Origin: Linnemannia schmuckeri
Taxonomy: Eukaryota; Mortierellomycota; Mortierellomycetes; Mortierellales; Mortierellaceae
Reading direction: 5' to 3'
Assembly: GCA_029449235.1 (NCBI GenBank)
Contig: JANATG010000002.1
Location: 496,001-560,000 of the forward strand
Length of the DNA stretch: 64,000 nt
This document shows, one piece after another, positions 1-11,800 of this stretch. A model generated the notes under the pieces. It saw only the letters and a program-made list of their open reading frames with translations. It made no database searches and was not told where the DNA came from. The stretch's first letter is position 1, and each line of letters begins with the position of its first letter. The position numbers were made by a program, and so were the translations under genes.

Positions 1-1
1 C

Positions 2-280
2 AATATCTTTCACGTCGATCTTTTTCGCCACTATATTGAGTCACCACTTACATTCGGCCGCCGAACACCAGCACCACCACCACCTGTCGTCGTCGAAGGC
101 ACCGAGGAATACGAGGTCGAATCCATTCTACGATACAGAAAGTACCGGCGACAGCACCAGTTCCTCGTTGCTTGGAAAGGTTACGGACGTGAGGATCAGA
201 CATGGGAGCCAGCTGCCAACCTGGAAAATTGCCAAGGCCTGGTCAACGCATTCAAAAAGGACCATGGGATCGTTTTTTAA
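2..280 (+). mobile_element. Ty3/gypsy chromovirus polyprotein, C-terminal chromodomain (5' truncated by window)
   Basis: An open frame enters from the left edge and stops at a TAA. It begins NIFHVDLFRHYIESP, the junction usually seen between the integrase C-terminus and the chromodomain in chromoviruses (a motif of the type vFHVSLLRPY). A proline-rich linker and a chromodomain follow, with EYEVESIL, the aromatic/basic core FLVAWKGYG and the TWEPAANL segment. In such elements the chromodomain directs integration into particular chromatin. The frame has no internal stop in the visible part, so the copy may be fairly young. The rest of pol lies outside the window. The element class is certain from the motif order; completeness and activity cannot be judged. 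Confidence 0.88.
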
Positions 281-291
281 AAGGGGAAGGT
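281..291 (+). other. Putative polypurine tract and start of 3' LTR
   Basis: Directly after the chromodomain stop comes a pure purine run (aaggggaagg) followed at once by TG. This is where a Ty3-type element has its polypurine tract and the first bases of its 3' LTR. The LTR end and the target-site duplication could not be placed, so the element's right border is unknown. Confidence 0.5.
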
Positions 292-1485
292 GCAACGATT
301 GGACCCCCGATTACCTTAATTAGATAAATAGACAACTATTACCAAAATACAAAGACATCTCTTCCTTCCACTCCTTACAAAAGTTGCAAAAGGTCTTTAA
401 TGTATGAAGCCAGTTATTCTCAATAGAGTGTAATATCATGGCAATGTCTGAAATCATGCTAGGCCCATGTAACAAAACATACTTTAACAATATCTTCTAT
501 AAATGATACAGCAGTTTCGTACGTTACCTATTTTCTAGATCCACTTGATGTCCTTTGCATGGAACTGCTCTCAGTTTATCTGTAGAAAGCGCATTGAGCT
601 TGTGGTATTAAAAAAAACAGATCTTCCCGTGCTAAACCCATGTAAAATTTTACATAGAAATCATTCGCCACATATGGCGATCCAATTAAGTGATCAACCA
701 GATTCAGGCATTTCGATTCCGGCGATGATCCAATGTCGGTCCATGCAAAAAAAGGCAAGCGGTGATGAATGAGGTTACGAATCAAGAGAATGAATGGCAG
801 GAATCTGGGGGCCGACTGGAACATTGGCGAATGAGCATTTCAAAAAACAAGTCGAAATCGCGTTTTGGTTGATCAGTTGATTGGAGCACTTTACATTAGT
901 AGACGCAAGAATGATACACAAGTTTACCAAGGTCTAGAAAGATCTGGTTGCCCATGCCATTATTGAGTAAAAGATAATGAAAGACAAAAGTTGAAAACAT
1001 TTGGACAGTTTTGGAACCCACTGTATGTAAGGTGCTGTGGCAATTCTTTTCTATTCTATTGAAGAACGCTAGTTTTGCTTAAAGTCCAAATCTTCATCGT
1101 CAATTTGAACTAGTTTGACAATTGGTCCTTCTCCATCTAAGTCAAGGTTGCATTCTCTCCAAACATAAAAATGCAAATGCAATGGCCAAAGTCAGCACTA
1201 GGCTGGAGACTGCCTTGCCTAGTTGAACAGTAGTTGTACGAGCCAATTGGCTTTTGTCACAAAGGTATCCATAACCAAAATCACATTCACATCTCTCCAT
1301 CTGATATCATCCGCAAGTTTTCCACAATTCCCAGGAACAAATATAAAAAGGGCATTCATGAGAAAAGTATTCTATCAGGGTATCATTTATTATGCATGTG
1401 TGTGTGTGTGTGTGCATGAAAGAGAGAGAGAGAAAAATAAGCAAAAGAGACATCTAATGAAAATTCAACGAAAAGATAACAAAGG
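292..1485. other. No gene recognised; probable LTR and degenerate repeat DNA
   Basis: About 1.2 kb between the retroelement frame and the 3' end of the J-protein gene. It is AT-rich and holds only short frames without recognisable domains; the 82-codon minus-strand frame at 576-824 matches nothing I know. Part must be the 3' LTR. A short (GT)n run followed by a GA-rich run lies at about 1397-1433, next to the 3' UTR of the J-protein gene. Confidence 0.5.
1397..1433. repeat. (GT)n then (GA)n microsatellite
   Basis: A run of GT dinucleotides is followed by gaaagagagagagag. It sits just downstream of the J-protein stop codon and probably lies within its 3' UTR. Confidence 0.8.
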
Positions 1486-4020
1486 TTACACCCATCGCTC
1501 TCCAGTCTCAATCGCAGAGACAACCTTCTTGAGGACAGTCTCGACTCGATCGTTCAGAAAGACGGTGCCAACGATGCCAGCATTCTTCTTGGCATTAGCA
1601 TCATCCTGTTCTGATGCTCCTTCCAAAGCCGCAGCCACCGCCATCTCTCGTTTCATCTCGTCCTGAATAATCATAGGGATTGTCAGCATCACCTTGGACA
1701 ATTTGAGTGTCAAACGGAAACGCCCCAGCACATCAAGATACGCTAACGACCGCATGCTGTGGTGAATTTCACCGAGTTGCTGGACCTGGTCATGCACCAG
1801 CGTCATATACTTTTTGCATCCTATTTAGTACAATAGAAAAAAAATATGTGTATGAGTTGAGCCATACTTGTCCCCAAGTCATTCACAGCATGAATCCAAA
1901 TCCAGAGCCAGGGTGAAAGTAATTGTAAAGTCCTTGCTGTTTCCTAATTGCTAATTCCTGGAGGTTGAGAGTCGGTGTACATAATCTTACCATGTAGGAC
2001 GAACCGCAACCGGAGGAACATCTCTTCAATCACACCGATAACATCATCTCCGAGTCGTACTCCTCCTGCAGTGTTGTTCATTGTGTCTAATAGTAAGTTG
2101 AACATACGAGAACAGAGCAGAGTTAGCCGTGTTCTCAATCATCATTCAGTTATACATGCCTACAACAGGCATTAACCATATCCTCTACAGTCCACAGCCT
2201 ACTTACTGATCATGTTGCGGATGACCTCAAAGTCGCCGTCCATGAATTCAAAAAATACTTGTGAGAGAACGCTTTGCAATGTTTCATCGCTCCCCAGCAT
2301 GCTCTTGCCCGATGATCCTCCTGTGGAATCATAGACGAACCGAGATGATGGCTTTGAAAGTGTTTCATATGCCAAAGACAATTCTATGTGAAGTGGTGTT
2401 CATATCAAAAAAGTCGTTAATAAATAAGAACAACCCGAAGCTAAGGACAACCAAACAAATAGTGATAGAGCATGGGACATGAGGTATATGCTATGTGAGT
2501 CTGTGTGGAGGGGTATCATTGGGCCGAATGACAGTTGGGTTGGATGGCAGGTGCAACGAAACAAGATAACAAATAAACGTAAGCAAAACTCAGCAAAAAG
2601 GAACAAGGATGAACTACCGCTAGGCCGTGCATTTTTCTTTTTTGTTGAGGGCATTGACATGCTCCTCCACGTGTAAATAGGTAACACAACCTCGTGTTAA
2701 ACAAGACAGTGAAAAGAAAAGGGAAATAATCGATGCAGGCTAGTTCAAAAATAATGACCCGCTGTCTCCTTTTGATTAAAGATAGCCCTATATCTAGTGA
2801 GAGTAAGGGTAAGAGTATTTGACTTACTTTGGAAGGCTTCGGTTGCCCTTGGGTACTCTGGAAACTTGTCTGGGTGGCAGACTCTTGACTTTGCGATGTA
2901 AGCCCTATCGAAACGATCAAAGGAAAACAATAATAGATGACGGGTAAGTCACCAAAAATCCGGTCGACGATATAATTTTTTATCAAAAGGGAAGACAGAG
3001 ACAGAGAGAGAGAGAGTAAAAGAGAGAGAGAAAGAGATAGAGAGAGAAGAGACAGAGGGAAGGAGGGAAGGAAGGAAGAGAGGCAGTGTGGGAAGGTGCT
3101 TTTGAACTGGCGTTTGAGTAAACAAATCAACCAAAACAAACAAAAGAAAAAAAATGAATGTGTCCCTACCTTCGGATCTCCTCAGAGGTAGCGTTACGGT
3201 TCACTGCGAGGACACGGTAAAGATTCTCAGTCTCGAGAATGTCATCGACGATTTTGTATCGTTCTTCTGCAGTCGCAGGAGCCTTGGGCTGACTCCCATT
3301 TTCCTTGGCATTGCTATTACCATTGCTGTTGTTGTTGCTGTTATTGTTGTTGTGGTGGGAGTTGTTGCTCTTCCTGCTGCTGTCGTTGGTATGGGCATTG
3401 GGATATGTGTTGCGCTTGTTGTAACCGTTGGCTGAACTCGAGTGCTGTTGCGAAGACGGCCGGCTGCTACTGCTGTTTCCTCCTTGTCCGTCTGCACCCC
3501 CCTGAGGCTTCTTTCTGGAAAAGTTGTAGGGTGAGTGTCCTGCCTCAAAGGCAGACGCAGAGTCCAGCTGAGGGGAAGAGGGCGGCGTTCTGGGCATAGA
3601 AGAGATGGACGGGTTCCGCTTACGGGCTGATCGACGTTCGCTGCTGGATCCTGAATGGCTGTAGTGGTTGGGCGAGTGTGGTGGGGTCATGGGTGTAGTT
3701 GAACTGGAGGTGTTGTTGGTTGAAGAGTGGCCATTAGGGTGACTTCGACTAAAGTTGTAGTTGGAGGACTGTCTGCGGCTGTGAGAGGAGGATGAGGAAG
3801 AGGAGTATCGCTTGTTGTTGCTGTTGCTACCAGTGCTATCTCTTGAGTGAGAGTGATGGTGAGAGTGGTGATGGTGGTGATGGTGGTGAGAACCGGGTCC
3901 TGTGACAGTGGTAGTAGTGGCCGGGTTAGGTTTTCCTTGCTGGCCCTTGCCTAGGGCGGCCGAGGTGCCAGACCACACTGTGGACGCAATTGAATATGTG
4001 AGATTAGGGATGAACGACAT
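1486..4020 (-). CDS. J-domain (DnaJ/Hsp40-type) co-chaperone with low-complexity N-terminus
   Basis: Five exons (4020-3170, 2904-2828, 2383-2207, 2086-1991, 1820-1486) join to 511 codons plus stop; all introns are GT...TAG. Residues 1 to about 250 are Ser/Asn/His-rich, with a run of histidines. The J-domain follows at about 265-320: NLYRVLAVNRNATSEEI, then the HPD tripeptide at 294-296 (CHPDKFPEY), then LSLAYETLS. HPD is the signature that stimulates the Hsp70 ATPase. The roughly 190-residue C-terminal part (FEFMDGDFEVIRNMI, IGVIEEMFLRLR) is helical and I cannot assign it; it is not a class I zinc-finger or a class II peptide-binding domain. A J-domain in the middle of the chain is unusual compared with N-terminal J-proteins. 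The ATG at 4020 is the first one in frame. The 3' exon ends on GERWV. No signal peptide or membrane span is obvious, so a cytosolic or nuclear role is likely. Confidence 0.85.
2985..3085. repeat. GA-rich low-complexity tract inside intron 1 of the J-protein gene
   Basis: Dense gagaga/aaagag and ggaagg runs. On the transcribed (minus) strand this is a long pyrimidine tract about 80 bases upstream of the TAG acceptor. Confidence 0.75.
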
Positions 4021-4035
4021 CAAGTAGAGGTGAAG

Positions 4036-4300
4036 GTGTGAGTGAGTGTATGTGTGTAAGAGTGAGTAAGAGGGAGGGATTTAGCGTGAGTGTGAGTATG
4101 AGTGTGAGTGTGGGTATAAGTGTGAGCGTGAGTGTGAGTGTGAGCGTGAGTGTGAGTGTGAGTGTGAGTGTAAGTGTGGGTATGAGCGTGGGTGTGAGTG
4201 GGGAAGTGAGAACGAAGGCTGATTATGAGTGAGAAGGGAAGAGAGGGGAGGGGAGGGAGGTGTGTGAAAGAGTGAGAGTGAGAGTGAGAGTGAGAGTGTG
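4036..4300. repeat. Degenerate hexanucleotide repeat (GTGAGT)n and relatives
   Basis: Many copies of gtgagt/gtgagc/gtaagt, the densest between about 4085 and 4200, in the 5' flank of the J-protein gene. As transcribed for that gene the unit reads ACTCAC; on the + strand each unit resembles a 5' splice-site consensus. It creates spurious His-Thr frames on one strand and Val-Ser frames on the other. Confidence 0.85.
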
Positions 4301-5759
4301 GATGATGAATGACGAGTGAAGAGTGAAAAAGTGTAAAGAGGAGGAGGTCAAGGATGTCTGAGTAAAAAGAAAGAGGAGGAAAGGGCAAAGAAGAAGAAAA
4401 GTGAGAAGAGAAGAAAGAAGAGAAGAAAGAAGAGAAGAAAGAAGGAACGATGTAATGGCTCCAAAAAATATCACTTAGTCCATGGAAAAAGATAAATGGG
4501 ACTTGCCACCCATGGGATATGGTGTGTCTGAAATGAAGTGTTTGTAGAAGAGTGAGGCCCATGCATCATCATCCCATTCAATCCACCTCACACACTTTCT
4601 CTATCTTATAAATATCAAACACACCGTCTGGATGGATATGGTTATCGATATGGACGCAATGGATGGGGTAGCAGGGACACCGCCTGTTCCTTCCTATGTG
4701 CCTTGGCTGTCGGCAAAGGTGACGTCCGTCTTGTTCAATCCTTTGTTCGACGGGTGCAAGAGAAAACAAAGAACACCTAAGAACTCTTCTTTTCAAATCA
4801 TCCAACATAATCAACCCACTACTGTCCCAACTCATGCTTGCCCCATGCGCTGTTCCCCTTTTCTTCTGTCCTCCCTCCATCCCCAAAAACAACTGTAACA
4901 AACACAACAACCAACAACAGACGTTTCGCTTCCCCTAGACCTTACCTTCTCTCTTTCTTTTTTTTCCTCTCGCCCTCCCTCTCCCTCCTTCTTCCTCTCT
5001 CTCTCCCAAGCTCTTACCTTCCCCTCTCTTCGCTACTTCCCATCCTTTCTTCCGTTTTTCCTTGTCTTGCTTCCTCGCGTCCATCCATCGTTCCTTTGTG
5101 CTTCTGTTTCTTCTGTTTTGTCTTGCCAGCACAGCCAAGACCAAAAAAAAATAAAAAAGTAGCAACATGGCGTATGAATTCAATAATCGCGGGAAGAAAA
5201 AAAAGACTTTCTCTAGCCTTTTTTTGTTTTTCATTCGGTCGTTTGCACGTGTGAATGGGAGGGGAAGGTGACATAGGGTCACTGTTGCTGGGGTGAAAAA
5301 GAAAATAAAAAGTTGGGCAGGGTCCTTGTCCTTTTGCGGCTGGTGCTGATGCTGTCACATTCGGACCTGACTTCTCTATCTGTCTGTGTTTGGTCTGTTC
5401 TGCTTTGCATGTATATCTTTGTAATAGTTATTGTCTCCGTGTTATTGAGTGTCCTTGTTTGTCCCCGTCTAGTGGTTTCTCCACCCCTTTTGTTCGCAGT
5501 GCATCCTTGCTTGCCAGATTGCAAGGAAAAAAGTGAGAGCGTAGAAAATAAAAAAAGACGAGTTGCAAGGCAAGCAAGGCACTCATTACCAAGGGAGAAC
5601 TGCTCTCCACCATCATCATCCTCATCCCTTTATGGCTCAAACAAGCAGCAGCACCACGCAACAGCAAGCAGTAGACACGCAACAACACGGAGCAACAAGC
5701 AGCCAGCCATGGACACGGAAGCAGCAGACCACCTCCGCATCCCTCTCTCTCTCGTTCGT
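4301..5759. other. Intergenic, promoter side of the J-protein gene; no supported gene
   Basis: About 1.5 kb between the J-protein 5' flank and the CDC45 stop codon. It contains GAAGAA-type runs (4380-4445), a pyrimidine-rich block (4935-5060) and CT/AG low complexity. An 88-codon + frame at 4632 and a 187-codon + frame at 5313 were inspected. Neither shows a domain, and the second runs into CDC45 exon 8 in antisense. Confidence 0.55.
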
Positions 5760-8560
5760 TTAGGATCGCATGTACCGCCCAATCGACTTCATGAACGTCT
5801 CCAGGTCGTCCCTGTCAATCTCAATCACCGATTTGTCGAACCCAAGGTGTTTGACAGGTATCTTTTCGTTATATGAGATCCTCTCAAACACATTTCCGAA
5901 TTTGCTAAGAGCAGGGAAGAGCGAGTAGAATCAAATAAAAGATTAAAAAAATAGAGAGATGGTCAAGTAAACAAAGAAAAAGACGAGATTAATAAACAAA
6001 AGAGAACAGAAACGAAACGGCAATAGATCAACAATAATTGAGAGCACAAAGGTCTAACAAAACAGAAGAGATGGCTTACTTAGGGATGACTTCGCCGATG
6101 ACTGGTGACCCACTTACGCCTGTGACAATAAACGTCTGAGTCTCCTCCTTCAGGACTGCAACTACAAGAGGGATCGGCCGATGTCCACTCTTGCTACTTC
6201 CATATTCCTATCAAAATAGGAGACGGCGTAAAGTGGTGCACCAAGTTAGTCTTAATTGCATCTTCCTTTACACATGTGTGCATGTGTGTTGACATGTTCT
6301 CACACTTGAATATAGATCGACAGCCCTCGCTTACCCTGATCGCATATACGAGGAACTGGGCTAGCTTATTCAGAGAGAGAGGATCCCAAAAGACAGGCAG
6401 ATCAGGTCCATCCTTCAGGGTCGCCACTCGGCACGTTGACAACGTGATGATGACCTGCTTCTCGATAATCGCAACGCCCTGGCGAATTACCGCCTTCTGC
6501 ACCTGCATACACAGCTTCAGCCCTTGTCTAAGCTGGTCACCCTCTCCTCCAGATCCATCCAACGAGTCGCAAGCGCGGAAAAAGTTGGCATGCCACCACG
6601 ACGTCCTCTCGCCCTCACCTTCCTGTCCCGAGCTACTCACATCCGCCAACGCTCCCTTTGTTCTCATCTCTTCCGTCATCCATTCCGGGCTGTATTTCAT
6701 TGCAACGAGGGACGCGGGCGATGTCTCCAGTAAGCTTGTCACAGAGTAGACGACATCACTTGCGCTCATCAACCCCCGGTATCCGTATGAGCGAGTAAAT
6801 GAAGTGTAGAGTACCTCGTGTAGGCCATACTCTGGCGTAACCAACTCAACCCGCTCCTTCAAAATCTTCTTCAAATCAATGCTCATGTGTGCAAACACTT
6901 GGTTACATTCCTCCAAAGAGAACCTAATTCAAGCGCAGATCGAAAAAAATATGCACGAGTTAGCCACATGGAAAACGCGTTCTGCAGTTAATTCTAAAAG
7001 TCGCAAGAGCAAATCGACGTCGCCAGCAGCTTCACAACGTACCCCATCTTGGCGAGGAGAGCCAGCAGCCTCTGTCGTCCTGGTTCCCGCCAGATGCCGA
7101 GCCTCGAGGCCACATAGTTCGAGTTATACATACTCTCGTAGAGCGACCAGTGCCGAACCATCATGAAGCGGTACTCCTCTGTGCACCGAATCACGCCGTC
7201 GTCAGAGTTGCTGCTTCTGTTGGGGCCTCCCTGTTCATCTGCCAACGCGCCAGCTCGGGCCAGCCGCTCTGATTCGTCCTTGTATGTCTGAGTGATAGCC
7301 AGGTAGTCGCGATGGCTGATCTGCTCACTCAGGTATTGCGACGAAAGTCCGATGATGGCCAACCTAAGTAGCGAATAGAAGAAAAACAAAGTTTGGTCAG
7401 GCTATTTGACGTCGTTGGATATGATCCGTTGAATCGTGTCTCAATGGAACGAAGGGCGATAATCCTAACCAGAGAAGATCTAAAGAGGAACGATCCAACT
7501 GAGTGGCCATCATATATGTCTGATTTGAGATGGAGGTACCCGTGGTGGACCCTTTCGACATATACTCGATGATTATAGCTCGAGACTCCTTCCACTGACG
7601 ATTGACTTGACGTGGCGCTACTTCCGAGTCAACTCCTGTCTTCCGCCTTGTCCTCCGGTGATCATCGTCGTTCCGATCGCTCCTGTCGTCGTCATCGTCT
7701 TCATCATCCCCGTCTTCTTGATCTGACTCGTCATCTTCGTCACCTTGATCGTACTCGTTTTCCTAGTAAAACGAAGGCAAGTTCATGAGCAGTTAGGATG
7801 CGGCTGAAATGAGGTTGATGTACGAGTGGATGTTCGGTGCCAATGTCAGTTAGGTATTTCATGAGTACATACTTCTGTAAAGATGATAGCGTCCTTCTCC
7901 TGTGCAAGGTCCCTGTCCAGATCGCTGTCGTGAAAGACGATAATCTCATTGTTCCAGAATGCATTGCGGAGGTTCACAGGGCGATGGCTGTCCAGTACAT
8001 AGATCGTTACATCCTCCGAGAGCTCCATGTAGTCTTCCAAGTTGAACAATCCACCACAGTTGAGCATTAGTACCGATCGAATCTAATACAAAAAAGTAAA
8101 ATTGGGGAAATGTTAGGGTTCTTTCACATAACTCTGAATCGGTTGAAAAGGTACTTACTACGAATATACCGCTTTGAGCTTACTGAGCCACTCATGATCC
8201 TAGCTTCTGTACGAATATCCTCCATCCCAGAGACGGGTACCACCACGTAACTGATACAGTCCGACTTCAGTAGATTCTATTGAGACAAAGAGATAAATGG
8301 TATGCTGTGTGAATATCCCTGAAAATACCATTGATGTGGTGGTCTTCAACCAGCAGGAAATGAAACCACCAAGGCGGCCTCGCTATTTATCCTGACTGAA
8401 AGAAAAGAATTCTTACGGCCCACATGCGAAAGGCGCAGATAGAGTCAACATCTGCAGAAACAAAGAAGAGCACGGTGCTGCTAGCCCCACCGTCTCCGAA
8501 CGCGGCATTCTTGATCCTCTTGTAGGCGAGTGAGTAGTTGGCGAGTTTGACGTGACCCAT
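5760..8560 (-). CDS. CDC45: Replication initiation factor Cdc45
   Basis: Eight exons (8560-8417, 8276-8184, 8082-7873, 7762-7470, 7363-7043, 6923-6335, 6207-6080, 5904-5760) give 640 residues, close to the usual Cdc45 size. Cdc45 joins Mcm2-7 and GINS in the CMG helicase that unwinds origins and forks. Family landmarks appear in order: SADVDSICAFRMWANLL, VVVPVSGM, LNCGGLFNLEDY, the DSHRPVN motif, an acidic linker (residues about 150-190), LWLAIIGLSSQY, RHWSLYESMYNS, the LSLNKLAQFL segment and the C-terminal KFGNVFERI and DLETFMKSI helices. The fold is a catalytically dead RecJ/DHH phosphoesterase. The ATG at 8560 is chosen because homologues start a few residues before SLAYKRI. The exon 2 donor must be the one at 8183 (after SGS), since the later GTAAGT breaks the frame. 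The gene follows VPS3 by 240 bases on the same strand. Confidence 0.95.
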
Positions 8561-8800
8561 GTCTGATTCCTGCTTTTTCAAAATGTTTTGTTGTCCAGGT
8601 GATGTCTCCAATGAGTCAATGGGATGTCCTGACGGCGAGACTGAAAAAGGCAAGAAGTTGAAGATAGAGAGAGAGAGAGAAAGTGGGGGAGGGGTGGGTC
8701 GAATGTCATTCACAGCTTCAACAAAGCAAGAGATCAAAACAGGGTTGCCACCACTTAAGGGTTCATTAGACGCGTTGATTTTTTTGGTGTAATCGACTTT
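8561..8800. other. Short VPS3-CDC45 intergenic region
   Basis: 240 bases between the VPS3 stop and the CDC45 start codon, both on the minus strand. It must hold the VPS3 3' UTR and the CDC45 promoter. A GA-rich stretch lies at 8667-8690 and one ACGCGT at 8770-8775. Confidence 0.6.
8770..8775. promoter_or_regulatory. Candidate MluI cell-cycle box (ACGCGT) upstream of CDC45
   Basis: A palindromic ACGCGT lies 210 bases upstream of the CDC45 start. In yeasts this motif is bound by MBF and drives G1/S transcription of replication genes, so the place fits. A single 6-mer can occur by chance and there is no second copy nearby. Confidence 0.35.
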
Positions 8801-11800
8801 CTAGAGTGATGACGACGATGGGTGCTCCGCCGCTACTGCTTCAGCTGATCCGCAATGCAGATGAATAATCTTCATGTCAACCGTTCGCATAAACACTGCA
8901 TCCGCCACTGCATCGCCACAGACATGACAGTTATCGTCTGCCGTGATCACCACTGGTCCCTGGGTCTCATATAGCTGGAAGAGTTCCTCGCTTATCCGGA
9001 GATTCTCTCCTAGAGAAAGTCCCTTGACGACCTGGATCTCTTTAAAGTCATGATAATTCCTCCGCAACGATCGCAGCAAATATTCTTGAAGTGCTTCCAC
9101 TGACCAGTACTCTGGCAGGAATTGAACCACCTAGAGAAATTTGTAGCACATCTGTTAGTCAACTGCTCCTACCTTGGATTAGAGGGCAATGGGCAACGGT
9201 TTAACAGACAAGGAAAGTTAACTTACTTCAGAAATATCCAGGTACGACGACTGAGAATTGAGTAGTCGAAGGGTTAGACTCATTCCACCATCGTCCTCGG
9301 GCAGTCGAAGATATTCTTTCAACAAAGTCATGAATAGGTTCCTCCGTTTGTCGAGCACGGCTGTTGGTACTTTCAACACAGCTCCTTCGCTCGTCGTCGC
9401 TGCCTTTGTTCCTTTGTTGCGGCTCTTGAAGTTACCGCCGTTCAAGCACAGAATCTCGGCTCCCTGGTAATCGTTGACCTCTTTCACCAAGATCCCGATA
9501 CACTCTTCAAATTTTCCTGTCTAGGAATGGAAATAACTGTAAGTTAGCTCGTGTAGCTTTCTGGGAGGGCACATTCATAACTCTGAGAATCAAAAAGCAT
9601 TTTGCTTACCCGCGCCAGCAGCAAAGCAATCTCATAGCGGAGAATAGGAATGCTCTTCACTTTTGCCAAAAGCTCATCCGCATCCAATATAGGGGTTGAC
9701 TGCAAAAGCTGGGAGAGTTTGGCACGATAGCTGCAAATCGGATCAACCTTGCTGTTGGACTGAAGGTAAGACAAGAATGTGTCCATGGTTCCTGAAGATT
9801 CCAGAGACTTGACATCTCTTGAGGTCATTAACTTGCGACTTTGTTGCTCCTTAAACGTGTCGACTATTGTGCAAGAAGGAGGTAGGGAATGTTATCACTT
9901 AACCCATTTTCAACATGATAGCTAATGTTTCAAAGCATTATTGTGTGCTTACCAAGCTCGCGGTGTTCCGTTGATGATGCTGCATTTGCCACCGCGCGGA
10001 CGATATTGTCCACGTAAAGTTGAGATAACATTGTATGATGTTCAGGCACCTATTGTACAAACAGTCATATCGCGTTTAGTTTCTCGACAAGGGTGGACTG
10101 ACGTCAACTTGAAACTGATGACTCCGAACCAAAACTTACTTCACTCTTCCTCTGCGTGACCAGATATTCAAGGTAAGCCATGATGCCCTCCTGGCTGACC
10201 TTGGTCAAGAAGCTCTCTAACACCCGGTCTGGATCAAACAAAGCCGCGCGTTTAGAGTCTCCTGGCATGAATATCTATGCACGGAAGAGTGAAGGCGAGG
10301 TTAGAATTGGCAGGAAGTGTGAATGAAGTCGCGCTGCTTGATCTGACGAGAACTGACTGAGTACCTTTAGTCCGATAGTCTCGTCTTGGCTCACAATCCA
10401 CCATCCGTATTCCTCAATAAGCGCCAAATCCTGAAGTGAGAGTAACAGAGTCGCCATGTCCTGCAAGCTGACAGCCGATGAACTATCTTCCAGTTCTCCT
10501 TGGATCAAGCTATTGTTTTTCGAAAAAGTTAAGTATATTATCTAAGGCACTTCAAACTACATGCTCTGTGAACAAGATGCAATGAGAATACTTGATCTCT
10601 ACGAAAGAGCAACTTACCGCTTCCAGATCGCCAATGCGGCCCCTTGCTTCTTGTGCGATTTGCACCAAATGGACAGCGCGTAGTGCTTGCCAGCGCTCTT
10701 GAGCTTGGCCTCTGAAAGATCCTGTCTGCAGGCATTCGCTGTTCCGAGAAGGTGCAACAAATTCTTGTTGTCTCCGCTGTCGACCCAAAGCCCTAAAAGC
10801 GCTGTATCTATGGCCTGAAAAAAAGCTCAAATACAAAAATGTAAACATCCAGCCAACAGATATATTCATTCCCGTCAAATCTATTGCACACAATGGAGAG
10901 TAAGCTTACCTCTGCGATTGGTCCTGGTCGTCCTTTGTTTGTGCAGTACTCCCGCTTGCACTTGATGAGATATTGCAAAAACACTTCCTTGGCGTTTGTC
11001 AAAAGGATATTTCCGAGCTCGGCTCCTTGATCACCAGATCTCGCAACCGTTCTATTAACTAAATGAGTCATAATTGTATCAGTATATTTCCAAATACCGA
11101 GTAAACGATAGAAATTTGTCAGCAAAAGAAGTATAACTTACTGACATCCTGGAGAGTGCCGCGCAGGCTCAAAAGTTCGCGGACACCTCCAAAAAGTGTG
11201 ACATTGTTGATGAGCTCTGGCTGCTGCAGAACATCCGGGAACATAGAAATTATGGCTCTTGGGTCAATCCGGCCGCGCAAGAATAGCGCAAAAGCGTCGT
11301 CAAAAAGCGTTTCCTCTAGGTATATCAATCCTGATTTCTGGTGAATAAAATCGAGTTCAAATTGAAGACGTTCACGATGTCGATTTTCTTCTGAGATGGT
11401 TGCGGTCGCCCTTTCTGTTAAGAGCAATGCCTCTTCTACACGGCCCTGTTGAAGTAAGTTATCGGCCTATATAGTGACAGTAATAGGATTGCAAAGAGTG
11501 AGTAAATTGACCCAGCAGAGCAAAGAATAATTTGGCCCGCAATTTATGCCTGGCTCAATGAGCATTCGACTTACATGTAACACAAGGGGTGTGGTGACTA
11601 GTGCGGACACAGTGTCCTTTCCCGCAAACAAAACCCTGGCCAAAACAGTTGCAATTCGGTTGATTTCTTGCTGACTCTGACCCTCTGCCGCTGATGGATG
11701 CCAAGACTGCTGTACTAACGCCCTTGCAAGTGATGACATCCAGACAGCGAGACCAGGCCCTTGCATAAGCGTCCTTATTTCCAGGGCCGAGTCAAATCTG

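Noticed and set aside
576..824. 82-codon minus-strand frame next to the retroelement
   Set aside because: No recognised motif, AT-rich setting, no splice partners; likely chance frame in repeat DNA.
4632..4898. 88-codon + frame upstream of the J-protein gene
   Set aside because: Starts with repeated MD residues then turns into low complexity; no domain or conserved partner.
5313..5876. 187-codon + frame overlapping CDC45 exon 8
   Set aside because: Antisense to a certain exon, with a Val/Leu-rich start made from GT-rich DNA; composition artefact.
8102..8183. Alternative CDC45 exon 2 end at a stronger GTAAGT donor
   Set aside because: It puts exon 3 out of frame; the upstream GTAAGC donor gives exact length agreement with human Cdc45.
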